The position numbers and the translations under genes are program-made. A DNA stretch of 37,353 nucleotides from DATHWB01 sp035460965 (lineage in GTDB: Bacteria > Actinomycetota > Acidimicrobiia > Spongiisociales > ZC4RG35), in contig DATHWB010000071.1 of NCBI GenBank assembly GCA_035460965.1, positions 1-37,353 of the forward strand, written 5' to 3'. The notes under the pieces were generated by a model, which worked only from the letters and a program-made list of their open reading frames with translations, was not told the DNA's origin and searched no databases. Below, piece by piece: positions 1 to 7,933 of this stretch. Position 1 is the stretch's first letter, and each line of letters begins with the position of its first letter.

Positions 1-37
1 ACCTCCCGTCTCCGACGCGGGAGTGTACGGATCGGCC

Positions 38-208
38 TCAGGCGGCGCGGCGCTCCCGGTCGGGGGCGGATCCACGGGAAGTCATGGGCTTCGACCGCAG
101 GAGCGGGCGCCGACCCACGAGTCGCTCGGGAGGTCGCAGGCGTCGTTCGCGGTCGTAGCGCTCGAACGCCATGGCTCTCATCATTTCAGGACTGCTCGAC
201 AGGTACAT
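38..208 (-). CDS. Small basic protein of unknown function (56 aa)
   Basis: I do not recognise a named family. The N-terminal part (MYLSSSPEMMRAMAFERYDRERR) could form one amphipathic helix, and the C-terminal half is very rich in Arg and Pro. There is no signal peptide or membrane segment. The start is supported by a purine-rich ribosome binding site, GAGAGGAAACGAG, directly before the ATG. The GAGAG of this site can pair with CTCTC just upstream (217-221 with 227-231, 5-nt loop), so the site may be partly masked. It lies 68 nt downstream of etfA on the same strand and may be co-transcribed. Short Arg-rich proteins of this style are common in actinobacteria, but that similarity is from memory. 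It is probably a real gene; function unknown. Confidence 0.55.
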   Translation of the reverse strand: MYLSSSPEMMRAMAFERYDRERRLRPPERLVGRRPLLRSKPMTSRGSAPDRERRAA

Positions 209-276
209 CTCGTTTCCTCTCTTCGCGAGAGCGCAACGTACGTCCACCGGTCCACCGGGACATCGGGAGCAACTAC

Positions 277-1251
277 CTAGTTTGTCGACTGACCCCGCGC
301 CTCCCTGACCGCCTGCACGATCGCCGGGACGATGACGTGGAGGTCGCCCACGATGGCGTAGTCGGCCTTGGCGACCATGTTCGCCTCTGAGTCGTTGTTG
401 ATCGCCAGTATCCGCTTCGACGCCATCGCTCCGACCCAGTGCTGAATGGCGCCGGAGATCCCGCACGCGATGTAGATCTCGGGAGCGATCCGGGTGCCGG
501 TCTGACCCACCTGGTCGCTGTGCGGCCGCCAGCCGTTGTTGGTGACCACCCGCGAACACCCGACCACGCCCCCCAGCAGCTCGGCCAGCTCTTCGAGGGC
601 GGCGAAACCCTCGGCGGAGCCGACACCGCGCCCGCCCCCCACGACCACCGGAGCGGTGGCGAGCGTCACCCCTGTCGAGAGCACCACCCGGTCCGCCACG
701 ATGGTGTGGGCCACGCTCTCGTCCAGGGCCGGCGTGAACCGGCTCACTTCCACCTCGACGGGAGCGATTTCGGGCTCGATGGCGTGCTCCGCCATGGTGA
801 GGAGCGCCACCCGGGCGTCCAGCTCCGCTTCCTCCAGCAAGGAGCCTCCCCACCGGACACGTGTCACCGCCCAGGGGGTGCCCGGCCGGACCTCCAGGCA
901 GTTGGCTGCCATCGGTAGGTCCATGGACGCCGCGACGTGCGCCATGACCTCGTTGCCTCGATCGGTCCCCGCGGCCATCACCACCGGGGCATCCTCGGCC
1001 ACGGCGAGCTGCGCCACCGTCTCTCCCCACGCCAGCGGGCCGTAGTCCGTGATGAGCGGATGGGTGGCGACGTGGACGACGCCGGCCCCGTGACGCGCCA
1101 GCTCCTCCACCATCCCTTCACCCGGCTCCCCGACGACCACCGCACCGATCGAACCGCCCGCGGCGTCCACCACGCGGCGAGCTGCGGTCAGCGCCTCCAG
1201 GGTCGCACCTGCCAAACGACCGCGATCGTGTTCGACGACGACCAGCACCAT
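277..1251 (-). CDS. etfA: Electron transfer flavoprotein alpha subunit
   Basis: This is the FAD-binding subunit of the heterodimeric electron transfer flavoprotein, which takes electrons from flavin dehydrogenases and hands them to the respiratory chain in the cytoplasm. At 324 aa it has the normal family length. The N-terminal half is the adenine-nucleotide-hydrolase-like domain. The C-terminal FAD domain carries the family signatures, including VVVGGGRGVG, the VGQTG stretch and the CGISGAIQH motif, followed by INND and DYAIVGDL. The ATG overlaps the etfB stop codon (ATGA), so the two are translationally coupled. Placement directly after a dimethylglycine-dehydrogenase-like flavoprotein suggests that enzyme is its dedicated electron donor, as for mitochondrial DMGDH and SARDH. 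That pairing is inference. Confidence 0.95.
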   Translation of the reverse strand: MVLVVVEHDRGRLAGATLEALTAARRVVDAAGGSIGAVVVGEPGEGMVEELARHGAGVVHVATHPLITDYGPLAWGETVAQLAVAEDAPVVMAAGTDRGNEVMAHVAASMDLPMAANCLEVRPGTPWAVTRVRWGGSLLEEAELDARVALLTMAEHAIEPEIAPVEVEVSRFTPALDESVAHTIVADRVVLSTGVTLATAPVVVGGGRGVGSAEGFAALEELAELLGGVVGCSRVVTNNGWRPHSDQVGQTGTRIAPEIYIACGISGAIQHWVGAMASKRILAINNDSEANMVAKADYAIVGDLHVIVPAIVQAVREARGQSTN

Positions 1252-2015
1252 CAGAGGACCCCGATCTCGGCGAGGATCTCCACGACCTTCGGCGCCGCCT
1301 CCGGCCCGTGTCCGAGGATCACCGTCTCGCTGACCTGCTCACGCGGCGGCCGGAACCCCAGCATGCGGAGACCGCCCTTGCCGCCCGTCGCCTCGACGAT
1401 CTCGACCTCCACCTTCTTCGACGCCAGTCGACCCTTGAGGGTGGGATACCGGGGCAGGTTCAGGCCTTCCTTGACCCCGACCACGGCCGGAAGAGGCAGC
1501 CGATACTCCTCGAAACCTCCGTCAAACGGGCGACGCGCCAGGAGCGAACCGTCTGCGAACTCCAGCTTCTTCACGCCGTTGACCACCGGCCTGCCGAGTG
1601 CCCTGGCCGTGCGGATCCCCACCTGGAACCCTCCCGCATCCGCCGACTCGTTCCCGAAGAGGATCAGGTCGAAGATCCCGTCCCGCTCCTCCAGTCGACG
1701 GACGGCCTGGACGATCTCGACCGCCGTGTGCTGCGGGTCACGGTCGGAACCGTCGGTGCGGACCAGTGCCGCTCCTCCCACTCCCAGGGAGACCGCGTAG
1801 CGGAGTTGCTCCTCGGAGGCCTCCGGACCGACCGTGAGCACGGTCGCGTGTCCCCGTTCCCGCTCGACGATCTGGACCGCCTCCTCCACGGCGCACTCCT
1901 CATGGGGGCTCATGGTGAAGCCCAGATGGGCGGTGTCGAGCGACCGGCCGTCGGGAGCGATCACGATCCTGGCGCCCGGGGCCGGGACCCGCTTCACACA
2001 GACCAGCACCCGCAT
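1251..2015 (-). CDS. etfB: Electron transfer flavoprotein beta subunit
   Basis: This is the AMP-binding subunit of the electron transfer flavoprotein. The 254-aa protein begins MRVLVCVKRVPAPGARI, the typical EtfB opening, and contains the CAVEEAVQI helix and the DLILFGNESADAGGFQVG segment corresponding to the family's ETF-beta signature region. Later residues KEGLNLPRYPTLKGRLASKK match the conserved C-terminal region. The ATG sits 1 nt after the stop of the upstream FAD/GcvT oxidoreductase, and its own stop overlaps the etfA start, so the three genes form one transcript. The sequence looks intact. It could in principle serve other acyl-CoA or amine dehydrogenases elsewhere in the genome. Confidence 0.94.
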   Translation of the reverse strand: MRVLVCVKRVPAPGARIVIAPDGRSLDTAHLGFTMSPHEECAVEEAVQIVERERGHATVLTVGPEASEEQLRYAVSLGVGGAALVRTDGSDRDPQHTAVEIVQAVRRLEERDGIFDLILFGNESADAGGFQVGIRTARALGRPVVNGVKKLEFADGSLLARRPFDGGFEEYRLPLPAVVGVKEGLNLPRYPTLKGRLASKKVEVEIVEATGGKGGLRMLGFRPPREQVSETVILGHGPEAAPKVVEILAEIGVL

Positions 2016-2016
2016 G

Positions 2017-4542
2017 TCAGCTCTTCATCCGGCTGTCGTCGGGATCGAACAACGGAGTCGATCCCACCCGCGCCACACGCACAGGGAACATCTCGTTCAT
2101 GTACATGACGGAGAGATCGTTCCCCTCCTCCGCGTGCTCGGGCGGCAGATACGCCATCAGCAGGTACGCGTCGAGCGACGGACCGTTCCCGGCGGTCGTC
2201 ACCCGCGACACCCTTCCCTTGGAGTCGAGGATCCGCCGCCCGTCGGGCGTGAGGATCGGCTCGTTGCCGCCGGTCATGTATCGCTTCGTCCCCGACGAAT
2301 CCGTGTGGTCCTCCACGACGAGGGTGCAGAGCTGTGCCGCGACGTCCGCCTGGCGGGCCGCCAGATAGGCGTCCTTTCCGATGAAGTCGTCGTCCTTGAC
2401 CCGCGGCCGAGCGAGTCCGGCTTCGACCGGGTCGTACTCCGACTCGAGCTCGGCACCCATCAAGCGGTATCCCTTCTCGAGCCTGCCCGTCGTGCCGTAC
2501 ACACCGGCACCCACGGGCCGCATCTCCAGGTCGCGCGCCCCGGCGTAGAGCGTGTCCCACAATCGCAGCCCGTGCGGGATGGCAGTCGTGATCTCGCAGC
2601 CGTTCTCGCCGACGTATGAGATTCGGAGCATGCGGGTGTGGATCCCGTCGATGATCACTTCCCGGGTGGTGCCGTACGGGAACGCCCCCTGGCTCACATC
2701 GGACTCGGTGAGGCCGGACAGGAGCTCCTGGGCCTTCGGGCCCCAGACGCCGATGGTGGTGGTGGCCTGGCTGAGGTTGACGAACTGGACCGACCCGTCG
2801 GCCGGCAGGTTCTTCCGGAACCAGTACTCGTCGCGCCCTCCGTCGAACGCCCCCGTGACGATACGGAAGCGATCCTCGGCGAGGCGCAACACCGTGAGGT
2901 CCGACCGGAAGCCACCGTTCTCGGCCAGCACCGGCGTGTAGATGGAGCTGCCGACCGGACGGTCGCACTTGTTCACGGTCATCCGCTCGATGTAGTCGAC
3001 CACGCCGGGACCGCTCACGTCGAACATCTGAAACGCCGAGAGATCGATCAGGGCGCCGTGCTCCCGCATGTGGAGGTGCTCGGCTGTGATGATCGGGGAC
3101 CACCAGCGGCGATCCCACTCGTGTGGTCGATCCGCCACGTCGTAGCGGTCGACGAGATCGGCGTTGGATCGGTACCAGTGGGGCCGCTCCCAACCCCTGG
3201 CATCGAAGTACTCCGCCTCCAGCGCCTCAGTCCGGGCGTGGAACGGCGCCCGATTGACCCCCCGTTCGGATCCCCACTGCTCGCGCGGGTGCACGATGCC
3301 GTACGTCTTGTTGAAGTGCTCGGACGCCCGCGCCTCGATGTGGTGAACCGTCCGTTCGTGCGGGTAGAGGCGGGCGATGTCGGACCCGTGCGGGTCACAG
3401 ACGTGGGGATAGCCGTGGGTCATCCACTCGGCGACCATCTGGGCGATCCCCGGGCCCTCCTTGATCCACACCGCCGCCGCCGACCACAGGTTCTCGACCT
3501 CCACCGTTTCGCCGAGAACCGGCATGGCGTCGGGGGTGAGCGAGAGCAGTCCGTTGATGGCATACCGGATCTCGGCTGTCTCGAGGATCTCACCCATCAG
3601 CTCCAATGCGTCCTCCAACTGTTCGTCGAAGTCCTCCGGTGTGAACGGCATCTCGGTCGGCGACAGGGCCGCCTCCTCGTTCGAGGGGATCTCCTCGGGG
3701 CGGTGGAGGATCGGGCGGTGGGCGTACGACCCCACCTCCATCGATCCGGCCGACTGCCGCTCGTACATGAAGGTGTCCATGTCGCGGACGATCGGATACC
3801 CGATCTCTTTGCCCGTCCGCTGGAGGATGTCGATCGGGCCGACGTCGGCCATCTGATGTACCGCCGGGGTGAGCGGGATGGTCGCCCCCGCCATCGCCGC
3901 GATCCGAGGACTCCACACCCCACAGGCGATCACCACGTGCTCGGCGTGGATCGTGCCCTTGTCGGTGACCACCGCCGAGATGCGGGGCCGGCCGAACGCG
4001 GTCGGCGTGGTCTCGAGTCCGAGTACCTCGGTGTTGGCGTGCACCCGCAGGGCTCCTGTGTCCGTCGCCTTCTCCCGCATCAACGTGCCTGCCCGCAACG
4101 AGTCGACGACGGAGACCGACGGGGTGTGGAAGCCTCCCAGGATCACCGATTCGTCGATGAACGGGACGAGTTCCTTCACCTGGGCGGGCGTCAGGAGTTC
4201 GGCGTCGATCCCCCACGCCTTCGCCGAGGTCATGCGCCGGCGCAGTTCCTCCATGCGCTCCTCGGTCCGCGCCACCTCGATTCCCCCGCAGACCGTGTTG
4301 ACCCCCATCTCCTCGTACTGACGCTGACTCTCGAGAGTCAGCAGCGCCATCTCCTTGTTGTGATCGGTGGGGAAGATGAAGTTGGAGGCGTGGCCGGTGG
4401 AGCCACCCGGGTTCGGGAGTGGCCCCTTGTCCAACAGCACCATGTCGGTCCATCCCAGGTCGGCCAGATGCCCGACCAGGCAGTTCCCGACGATCCCCGC
4501 TCCGATCACGACCACCTTCGCCTGGGATGGAACCTCGGCCAT
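2017..4542 (-). CDS. Dimethylglycine/sarcosine dehydrogenase-like FAD protein with GcvT domain
   Basis: This predicted flavoenzyme should oxidise an N-methyl group of a methylated glycine and pass the formaldehyde-level carbon to tetrahydrofolate. At 841 aa it matches the two-part layout of DMGDH and SARDH. An N-terminal DAO fold (residues about 8-400) has the dinucleotide motif GAGIVG at 14-19, and His51 in GSTGHASN lies where DMGDH attaches FAD covalently. A C-terminal GcvT-type folate domain (about 430-835) includes YVGENGCEI and the RLEKGYRLMGAELESEYDP segment. The ATG has a GAGGAG ribosome binding site. etfB follows after 1 nt, which points to ETF as electron acceptor. Whether the substrate is dimethylglycine, sarcosine or another N-methyl compound cannot be read from sequence. 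Confidence 0.85.
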   Translation of the reverse strand: MAEVPSQAKVVVIGAGIVGNCLVGHLADLGWTDMVLLDKGPLPNPGGSTGHASNFIFPTDHNKEMALLTLESQRQYEEMGVNTVCGGIEVARTEERMEELRRRMTSAKAWGIDAELLTPAQVKELVPFIDESVILGGFHTPSVSVVDSLRAGTLMREKATDTGALRVHANTEVLGLETTPTAFGRPRISAVVTDKGTIHAEHVVIACGVWSPRIAAMAGATIPLTPAVHQMADVGPIDILQRTGKEIGYPIVRDMDTFMYERQSAGSMEVGSYAHRPILHRPEEIPSNEEAALSPTEMPFTPEDFDEQLEDALELMGEILETAEIRYAINGLLSLTPDAMPVLGETVEVENLWSAAAVWIKEGPGIAQMVAEWMTHGYPHVCDPHGSDIARLYPHERTVHHIEARASEHFNKTYGIVHPREQWGSERGVNRAPFHARTEALEAEYFDARGWERPHWYRSNADLVDRYDVADRPHEWDRRWWSPIITAEHLHMREHGALIDLSAFQMFDVSGPGVVDYIERMTVNKCDRPVGSSIYTPVLAENGGFRSDLTVLRLAEDRFRIVTGAFDGGRDEYWFRKNLPADGSVQFVNLSQATTTIGVWGPKAQELLSGLTESDVSQGAFPYGTTREVIIDGIHTRMLRISYVGENGCEITTAIPHGLRLWDTLYAGARDLEMRPVGAGVYGTTGRLEKGYRLMGAELESEYDPVEAGLARPRVKDDDFIGKDAYLAARQADVAAQLCTLVVEDHTDSSGTKRYMTGGNEPILTPDGRRILDSKGRVSRVTTAGNGPSLDAYLLMAYLPPEHAEEGNDLSVMYMNEMFPVRVARVGSTPLFDPDDSRMKS

Positions 4543-4580
4543 GTCGACTCCTCGCTCGCGACCGGCACGACACTACCTCC

Positions 4581-4607
4581 GACTGATATATCTGTCATCT
4601 ACCAGTC
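4581..4607. promoter_or_regulatory. Candidate GntR operator (imperfect inverted repeat)
   Basis: The 86-bp divergent gap between the flavoprotein gene and the gntR gene contains an AT-richer inverted repeat. The outer arms GACTG and CAGTC are perfect, and several inner positions also match (GACTGATATAT against the complement GACTGGTAGAT). It lies where the -35 region of the predicted gntR promoter would be, and in the leader of the flavoprotein gene. It could therefore serve autoregulation and control of the divergent operon. GntR assignment is by position only. Confidence 0.45.
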
Positions 4608-4616
4608 GTCGCGTAG

Positions 4617-4622
4617 TAGCGT
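4617..4622 (+). promoter_or_regulatory. Predicted -10 element (TAGCGT) of a leaderless gntR transcript
   Basis: TAGCGT fits the TANNNT actinobacterial -10 pattern and ends 6 nt before the GTG start at 4629. No Shine-Dalgarno sequence precedes that start. The same arrangement recurs at several other first genes in this window, which supports the call. Confidence 0.45.
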
Positions 4623-4628
4623 GCCATC

Positions 4629-5255
4629 GTGGCCACCGCACCGGTTTCACAGGCAGAACTGGCATACGAGGCGCTGCTCGACCTCCTGGTCCGCCTCGAG
4701 ATAGCCCCTGGGGCGCCGCTCGTCGAGTCCGAGCTGATGGAGAGGATCGGGGTGGGACGCACCCCGCTGCGCGACGCCATCCACCGACTCGAGATGCAGC
4801 GGCTGGTCGTGATCCACCCGCGGCGGGGCACCTTCGCGGCGGACGTCAACATCGGCGACCTGGCGCTCATCACCGACGTCCGGGAAGAACTGGAGGGGCT
4901 GGCGGCGGGGCTGGCGGCCACACGCTCCACCGAAGCCGACAGGCTGCAGCTCACCCGCCTGCTGGACCGTGTGCAGCGCCCGGGCACCCGCAAGCCCATC
5001 GACCTCGACACGGCAGTCCACCGCACCGTCTACGCCGCCGCCCACAACCACTTCCTGGCCGCCACCGCCGAGATGTATCACAACCTCTCCCAACGGCTCT
5101 GGCATCTTTACATCGACCGTCTCGACATCACCGGCCACGTCGAGGAGCATCGGGATCTGCTCGGTGCGATCCTCGCCCGCGACGACACCGCCGCCGCCGT
5201 CGCCGCCCGCCGCCACGTCCGCCGGTTCGAGGCATCCGTGGCGGCTGTGATCTGA
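4629..5255 (+). CDS. GntR family regulator, FadR/FCD subfamily
   Basis: This is a ligand-responsive DNA-binding repressor or activator. The N-terminal winged helix (about 8-72) shows the GntR pattern, with LVESELMERIGVGRTPLRDA as the recognition region and the wing at RRGTFA. The C-terminal FCD helical domain has the usual metal-ligand set: Asp127 and His131 in DLDTAVH, His174 in EEHRDL and His196 in RRHVRRF. The length of 208 aa is normal. The GTG start lacks a ribosome binding site but follows a TANNNT box by 6 nt. It is divergent from the flavoprotein-ETF operon and lies upstream of the corrinoid operon in the same direction, so it probably controls one or both. The effector is unknown; an N-methylated compound or a downstream metabolite would fit. 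Confidence 0.9.
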   Translation: MATAPVSQAELAYEALLDLLVRLEIAPGAPLVESELMERIGVGRTPLRDAIHRLEMQRLVVIHPRRGTFAADVNIGDLALITDVREELEGLAAGLAATRSTEADRLQLTRLLDRVQRPGTRKPIDLDTAVHRTVYAAAHNHFLAATAEMYHNLSQRLWHLYIDRLDITGHVEEHRDLLGAILARDDTAAAVAARRHVRRFEASVAAVI

Positions 5256-5449
5256 TCGTCCCATCAAGCGGACTCATCCCACATCGTGGAACGTACCGAG
5301 CACCGGGCGATCGCGATCCCAGCCCAGAAACACGCAGGATTTCGTCGACAGCACCCCTCCGGATCGGTACGATTCCGACCAGCACGATTCCACATCGTGA
5401 GACCTGGCGTTCTGCTCCCCCACCCCACCCGTCCACCCCCTGAGGCGAC
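5256..5449 (+). promoter_or_regulatory. Leader/promoter region of the corrinoid operon with repeated motifs
   Basis: This 194-bp gap has no convincing ORF but shows repeated elements. CCACATCGTG occurs twice (5279-5288 and 5390-5399). ACGATTCC occurs twice close together (5369-5376 and 5384-5391). GGAACGTACCG (5288-5298) is matched in inverted orientation by CGGTACGATTCC (5365-5376), which differs by one extra base. These may be binding sites for the GntR or IclR regulators that flank the operon, or parts of an RNA fold. I see no cobalamin riboswitch consensus. A ribosome binding site, TGAGGCGAC, precedes the ATG at 5450. Confidence 0.4.
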
Positions 5450-6148
5450 ATGAGTGACGAAGAGCTGGTTCTCTCCGACCTGGACGACGAAGAACTCGTC
5501 GCACAGATGCACGACGACCTGTACGACGGCCTGGCCGAGGAGATCGCCGAAGGCACGCAGATCCTCCTCGATCGTGGCTGGGAGGCACCACGGGTCCTCA
5601 ACGAGGCGCTGGTGGAGGGGATGCGGATCGTGGGCATCGACTTTCGGGACGGGATCCTGTTCGTGCCGGAAGTGCTCCTCGCCGCCAACGCCATGAAGGC
5701 GGGCATGGCCCTGCTGCGGCCCATCCTGGTCGAGACCGGCGCCGAGACGATCGGGAAGGTCGTGATCGGCACGGTCAAAGGCGACATCCACGACATCGGG
5801 AAGAACCTGGTGGGCATGATGCTCGAGGGGGCCGGGTTCGAGGTGATCGACCTCGGGATCAACACGGATGTCGACGAGTATCTCGCTGCCCTGGAGGAAC
5901 ATCAGCCGGACATCCTGGGGATGTCGGCTCTGCTCACCACCACGATGCCCTACATGAAGGTCGTGATCGACACCATGACCGAACGAGGTATCCGCGACGA
6001 CTACATCGTCCTGGTCGGGGGGGCGCCCCTCAACGAGGAGTTCGGCCGTGCCATCGGTGCCGACGCATACTGCCGCGACGCGGCGGTGGCTGCTGAGACC
6101 GCCGAAGCCCTGGTACTGGCGCGTCGCCTGACGGCGGGCGAGGACTGA
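5450..6148 (+). CDS. Corrinoid (cobalamin-binding) methyl carrier protein, MttC/MtgC type
   Basis: This is the small corrinoid protein that shuttles a methyl group between two methyltransferases. Residues about 15-100 form the methionine-synthase-like helical cap domain. Residues about 103-225 form the Rossmann B12-binding domain, with the cobalt-ligating motif GDIHDIGKN (Asp112, His114, Gly117) and the downstream SALLTTT and VGGAP elements that hold the cobalamin tail. The length of 232 aa fits MttC, MtbC and MtgC. It is the first gene of a run ending with an MttB-family enzyme. The partner assignment follows from gene order, since corrinoid proteins of this type are usually encoded beside their methyltransferases. 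Confidence 0.93.
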   Translation: MSDEELVLSDLDDEELVAQMHDDLYDGLAEEIAEGTQILLDRGWEAPRVLNEALVEGMRIVGIDFRDGILFVPEVLLAANAMKAGMALLRPILVETGAETIGKVVIGTVKGDIHDIGKNLVGMMLEGAGFEVIDLGINTDVDEYLAALEEHQPDILGMSALLTTTMPYMKVVIDTMTERGIRDDYIVLVGGAPLNEEFGRAIGADAYCRDAAVAAETAEALVLARRLTAGED

Positions 6149-6150
6149 CC

Positions 6151-6732
6151 GTGCCCGGCCGCCTGCGCGTCATCGCCTGCGGCGCGATCGTCCCGGAGCT
6201 GAAGCAGGCGTTCGCGGCACTTGGTGCCGACGTCGTGATCGAGCCGCTTCCAGCCCCGCTCCACAACACTCCGGAACGGATCACGGCTGCGGTGTTGGAC
6301 AGGATCGCCGCCCATCCGCACGATCGCATCCTGGTCGGATACGCCGACTGCGGAACCGGCGGGCGGCTCGACGCCGCCCTCGCCGACCTCGGGATCGAAC
6401 GGCTCCCGGGAGCGCACTGCTACGAACTGTTCGCCGGATCCGACAGGTTCGCTCGACTGCACTCCGACGAGCCGGGGACCTACTACCTCACCGATTTCTT
6501 GCTGCGGAACTTCGACCTGCTGGTCTGGCGCGGCCTGGGCCTCGACCGACACCCGGAGCTACGAGACAGCTACTTCGCCAACTACCGACGACTCGTCTTC
6601 CTCTCCCAGCGGAACGACCCGTCCGATGTCGACGCCGCCCGCCGAGCGGCAGAACGACTCGGCCTCGACTTCGCCCATGTCCACACCGGACTCACCCCGC
6701 TGACCATCACTCTCAAGGCGGCTGCGGCATGA
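6151..6732 (+). CDS. DUF1638 family protein
   Basis: This 193-aa soluble protein is of the DUF1638 type, a family found beside corrinoid methyltransferase genes but without an established activity. Visible signatures are IACGAIVPEL (residues 8-17), LHNTPERI (37-44), VGYADCGTGG (62-71) and GAHCYELFAG (87-96). Cys10, His38, Cys67 and Cys90 lie in these motif-like segments and could form a metal or corrinoid site; that is my inference. The GTG start comes 2 nt after the corrinoid protein stop, and its stop overlaps the next ATG (ATGA), so it belongs to the operon. A role in corrinoid loading, methyl transfer or protein reactivation is plausible but unproven. Confidence 0.75.
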   Translation: MPGRLRVIACGAIVPELKQAFAALGADVVIEPLPAPLHNTPERITAAVLDRIAAHPHDRILVGYADCGTGGRLDAALADLGIERLPGAHCYELFAGSDRFARLHSDEPGTYYLTDFLLRNFDLLVWRGLGLDRHPELRDSYFANYRRLVFLSQRNDPSDVDAARRAAERLGLDFAHVHTGLTPLTITLKAAAA

Positions 6733-7037
6733 CCACCCCCCGCCTGACCGTCATCGCCTGGCGCGACATCCCCGCCCAGGTCGTCGCCTCGCGCGGCCGG
6801 GACAAGGCCCGCCGCCAGCTCTCACCACGATTCCAGGCGGCGATAGACCGGGCGGCGATGACGGCGGGGATGAGCGGAACCGACGCCTACCTGGAGCAGT
6901 GGACCCGGACCAGCAGGAACTGCGGCGAGGACCTGGAGGCAGAGGTGAGCGGGGAAGCTGCCCGCCTCGAGCTGGATTACGACCGAGACCGTCTCGAGCG
7001 CCTCGTCGCCGCCTCGGGACTCGAGGAGGGACCGTGA
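6729..7037 (+). CDS. Small PF13769-like protein (family labelled virulence factor)
   Basis: This 102-aa protein resembles the short domain catalogued as PF13769. Typical features are the opening VIAWRDIPAQVVASRGRDKA, the LSPRFQAAIDRAAM segment and the GTDAYLEQW stretch, followed by an acidic helix. No signal peptide or membrane segment is seen. It overlaps the DUF1638 gene by 4 nt (ATGA) and the next gene by 4 nt (GTGA), so it is translationally locked between DUF1638 and the pterin methyltransferase. Despite the family label, this setting points to an accessory role in corrinoid-dependent methyl transfer, perhaps a small subunit or adaptor. The family match is from memory of conserved motifs, so it should be confirmed by profile search. 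Confidence 0.7.
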   Translation: MTTPRLTVIAWRDIPAQVVASRGRDKARRQLSPRFQAAIDRAAMTAGMSGTDAYLEQWTRTSRNCGEDLEAEVSGEAARLELDYDRDRLERLVAASGLEEGP

Positions 7038-7933
7038 CCGACACCGTGCTCAGTTCGGCGACCCGGGAGGTCGTGATCGGCTTCGATCGGCCGTTCACCG
7101 TCATCGGCGAACGGATCAACCCCACCGGACGCAAGATGCTGGCCGAGGAGATGCGGTCGGGCGACTTCACGAGGGTGGAGGCGGACGCCGTTGCCCAGGT
7201 GGCGGCGGGCGCCACGGTCCTCGACGTGAACGCCGGGATCCCGCTGGCGGATGAACCGGCGATCCTCGCCGCCACGGTGGAACTCGTGCAGTCCCTCGTC
7301 GAGGTTCCGCTCTCGATCGATTCCTCAATCGTCGAGGCCCTGGAGGCGGGGCTGGCCGTCTACCGGGGCAAGGCGCTGGTGAACTCGGTGACCGGCGAGG
7401 ACGAGCAGATGGAGAGGGTGCTGCCCCTGGTGGCGAAGCACGGTGCGGCGGTGGTGGCGATCACGAACGACGAGACGGGCATCTCCCAAGACCCGGACGT
7501 GCGATTCGAGGTGGCCAGGAAGATCGTTTCCAGAGCGGCCGACCACGGAATCGACCGCGCCGACGTCATCGTCGATCCCCTCGTGATGCCGATCGGAGCG
7601 ATGCGGCACGCCGGCCGCCAGGTCTTCGCCCTCGTCAGGCGCCTGCGGGAGGAGTTGGGCGTCAACACCACCTGCGGGGCGTCGAACATCAGCTTCGGAC
7701 TGCCGCAGCGACCGGCCATCAACTCGGCGTTCCTGACGATGGCGATCGCCAGCGGTATGACATCCGCCATCACCAACCCCCTGGAGCCGGAAGTCCGGAC
7801 GGCGATCCAAGCGGCCGACGTCCTGATGGGCAACGACCCGGACTGCGCCACCTGGATCCGGGCGCACCGAACGCCTGCGCCGGACGGCGAGTCCCGACGC
7901 GGCGGGCGGCGCCGGCCGCGCCCGGAACGCTGA
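7034..7933 (+). CDS. Methyltetrahydrofolate:corrinoid protein methyltransferase
   Basis: This pterin-binding TIM-barrel enzyme, of the MtgA/MeTr/AcsE group, should transfer the methyl group between the corrinoid protein and tetrahydrofolate. Motifs are GERINPTG (25-32), LDVNAG (63-68), SIDSS (94-98), TNDETG, IVDPLVMPIG and CGASNISFGLPQR, all characteristic of the family. The GTG at 7034 was chosen because it overlaps the previous stop (GTGA) and follows GGAGGG; it gives 299 aa. The last 16 residues are an unusual Arg/Gly/Pro-rich tail beyond the barrel. The next gene overlaps by 1 nt (TGATG). In a demethylation pathway the likely direction is from methyl-corrinoid to folate. Confidence 0.92.
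   Translation: MTDTVLSSATREVVIGFDRPFTVIGERINPTGRKMLAEEMRSGDFTRVEADAVAQVAAGATVLDVNAGIPLADEPAILAATVELVQSLVEVPLSIDSSIVEALEAGLAVYRGKALVNSVTGEDEQMERVLPLVAKHGAAVVAITNDETGISQDPDVRFEVARKIVSRAADHGIDRADVIVDPLVMPIGAMRHAGRQVFALVRRLREELGVNTTCGASNISFGLPQRPAINSAFLTMAIASGMTSAITNPLEPEVRTAIQAADVLMGNDPDCATWIRAHRTPAPDGESRRGGRRRPRPER

Noticed and set aside
2638..4704. A long open frame (688 codons) on the plus strand opposite the flavoprotein gene
   Set aside because: It is antisense to a well-supported gene with motifs, and its translation lacks any recognisable domain. Such frames arise from high GC at third codon positions.
5256..5449. Possible cobalamin riboswitch upstream of the corrinoid gene
   Set aside because: The gap is too short and I find no B12-box consensus. 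The repeats look more like protein binding sites.
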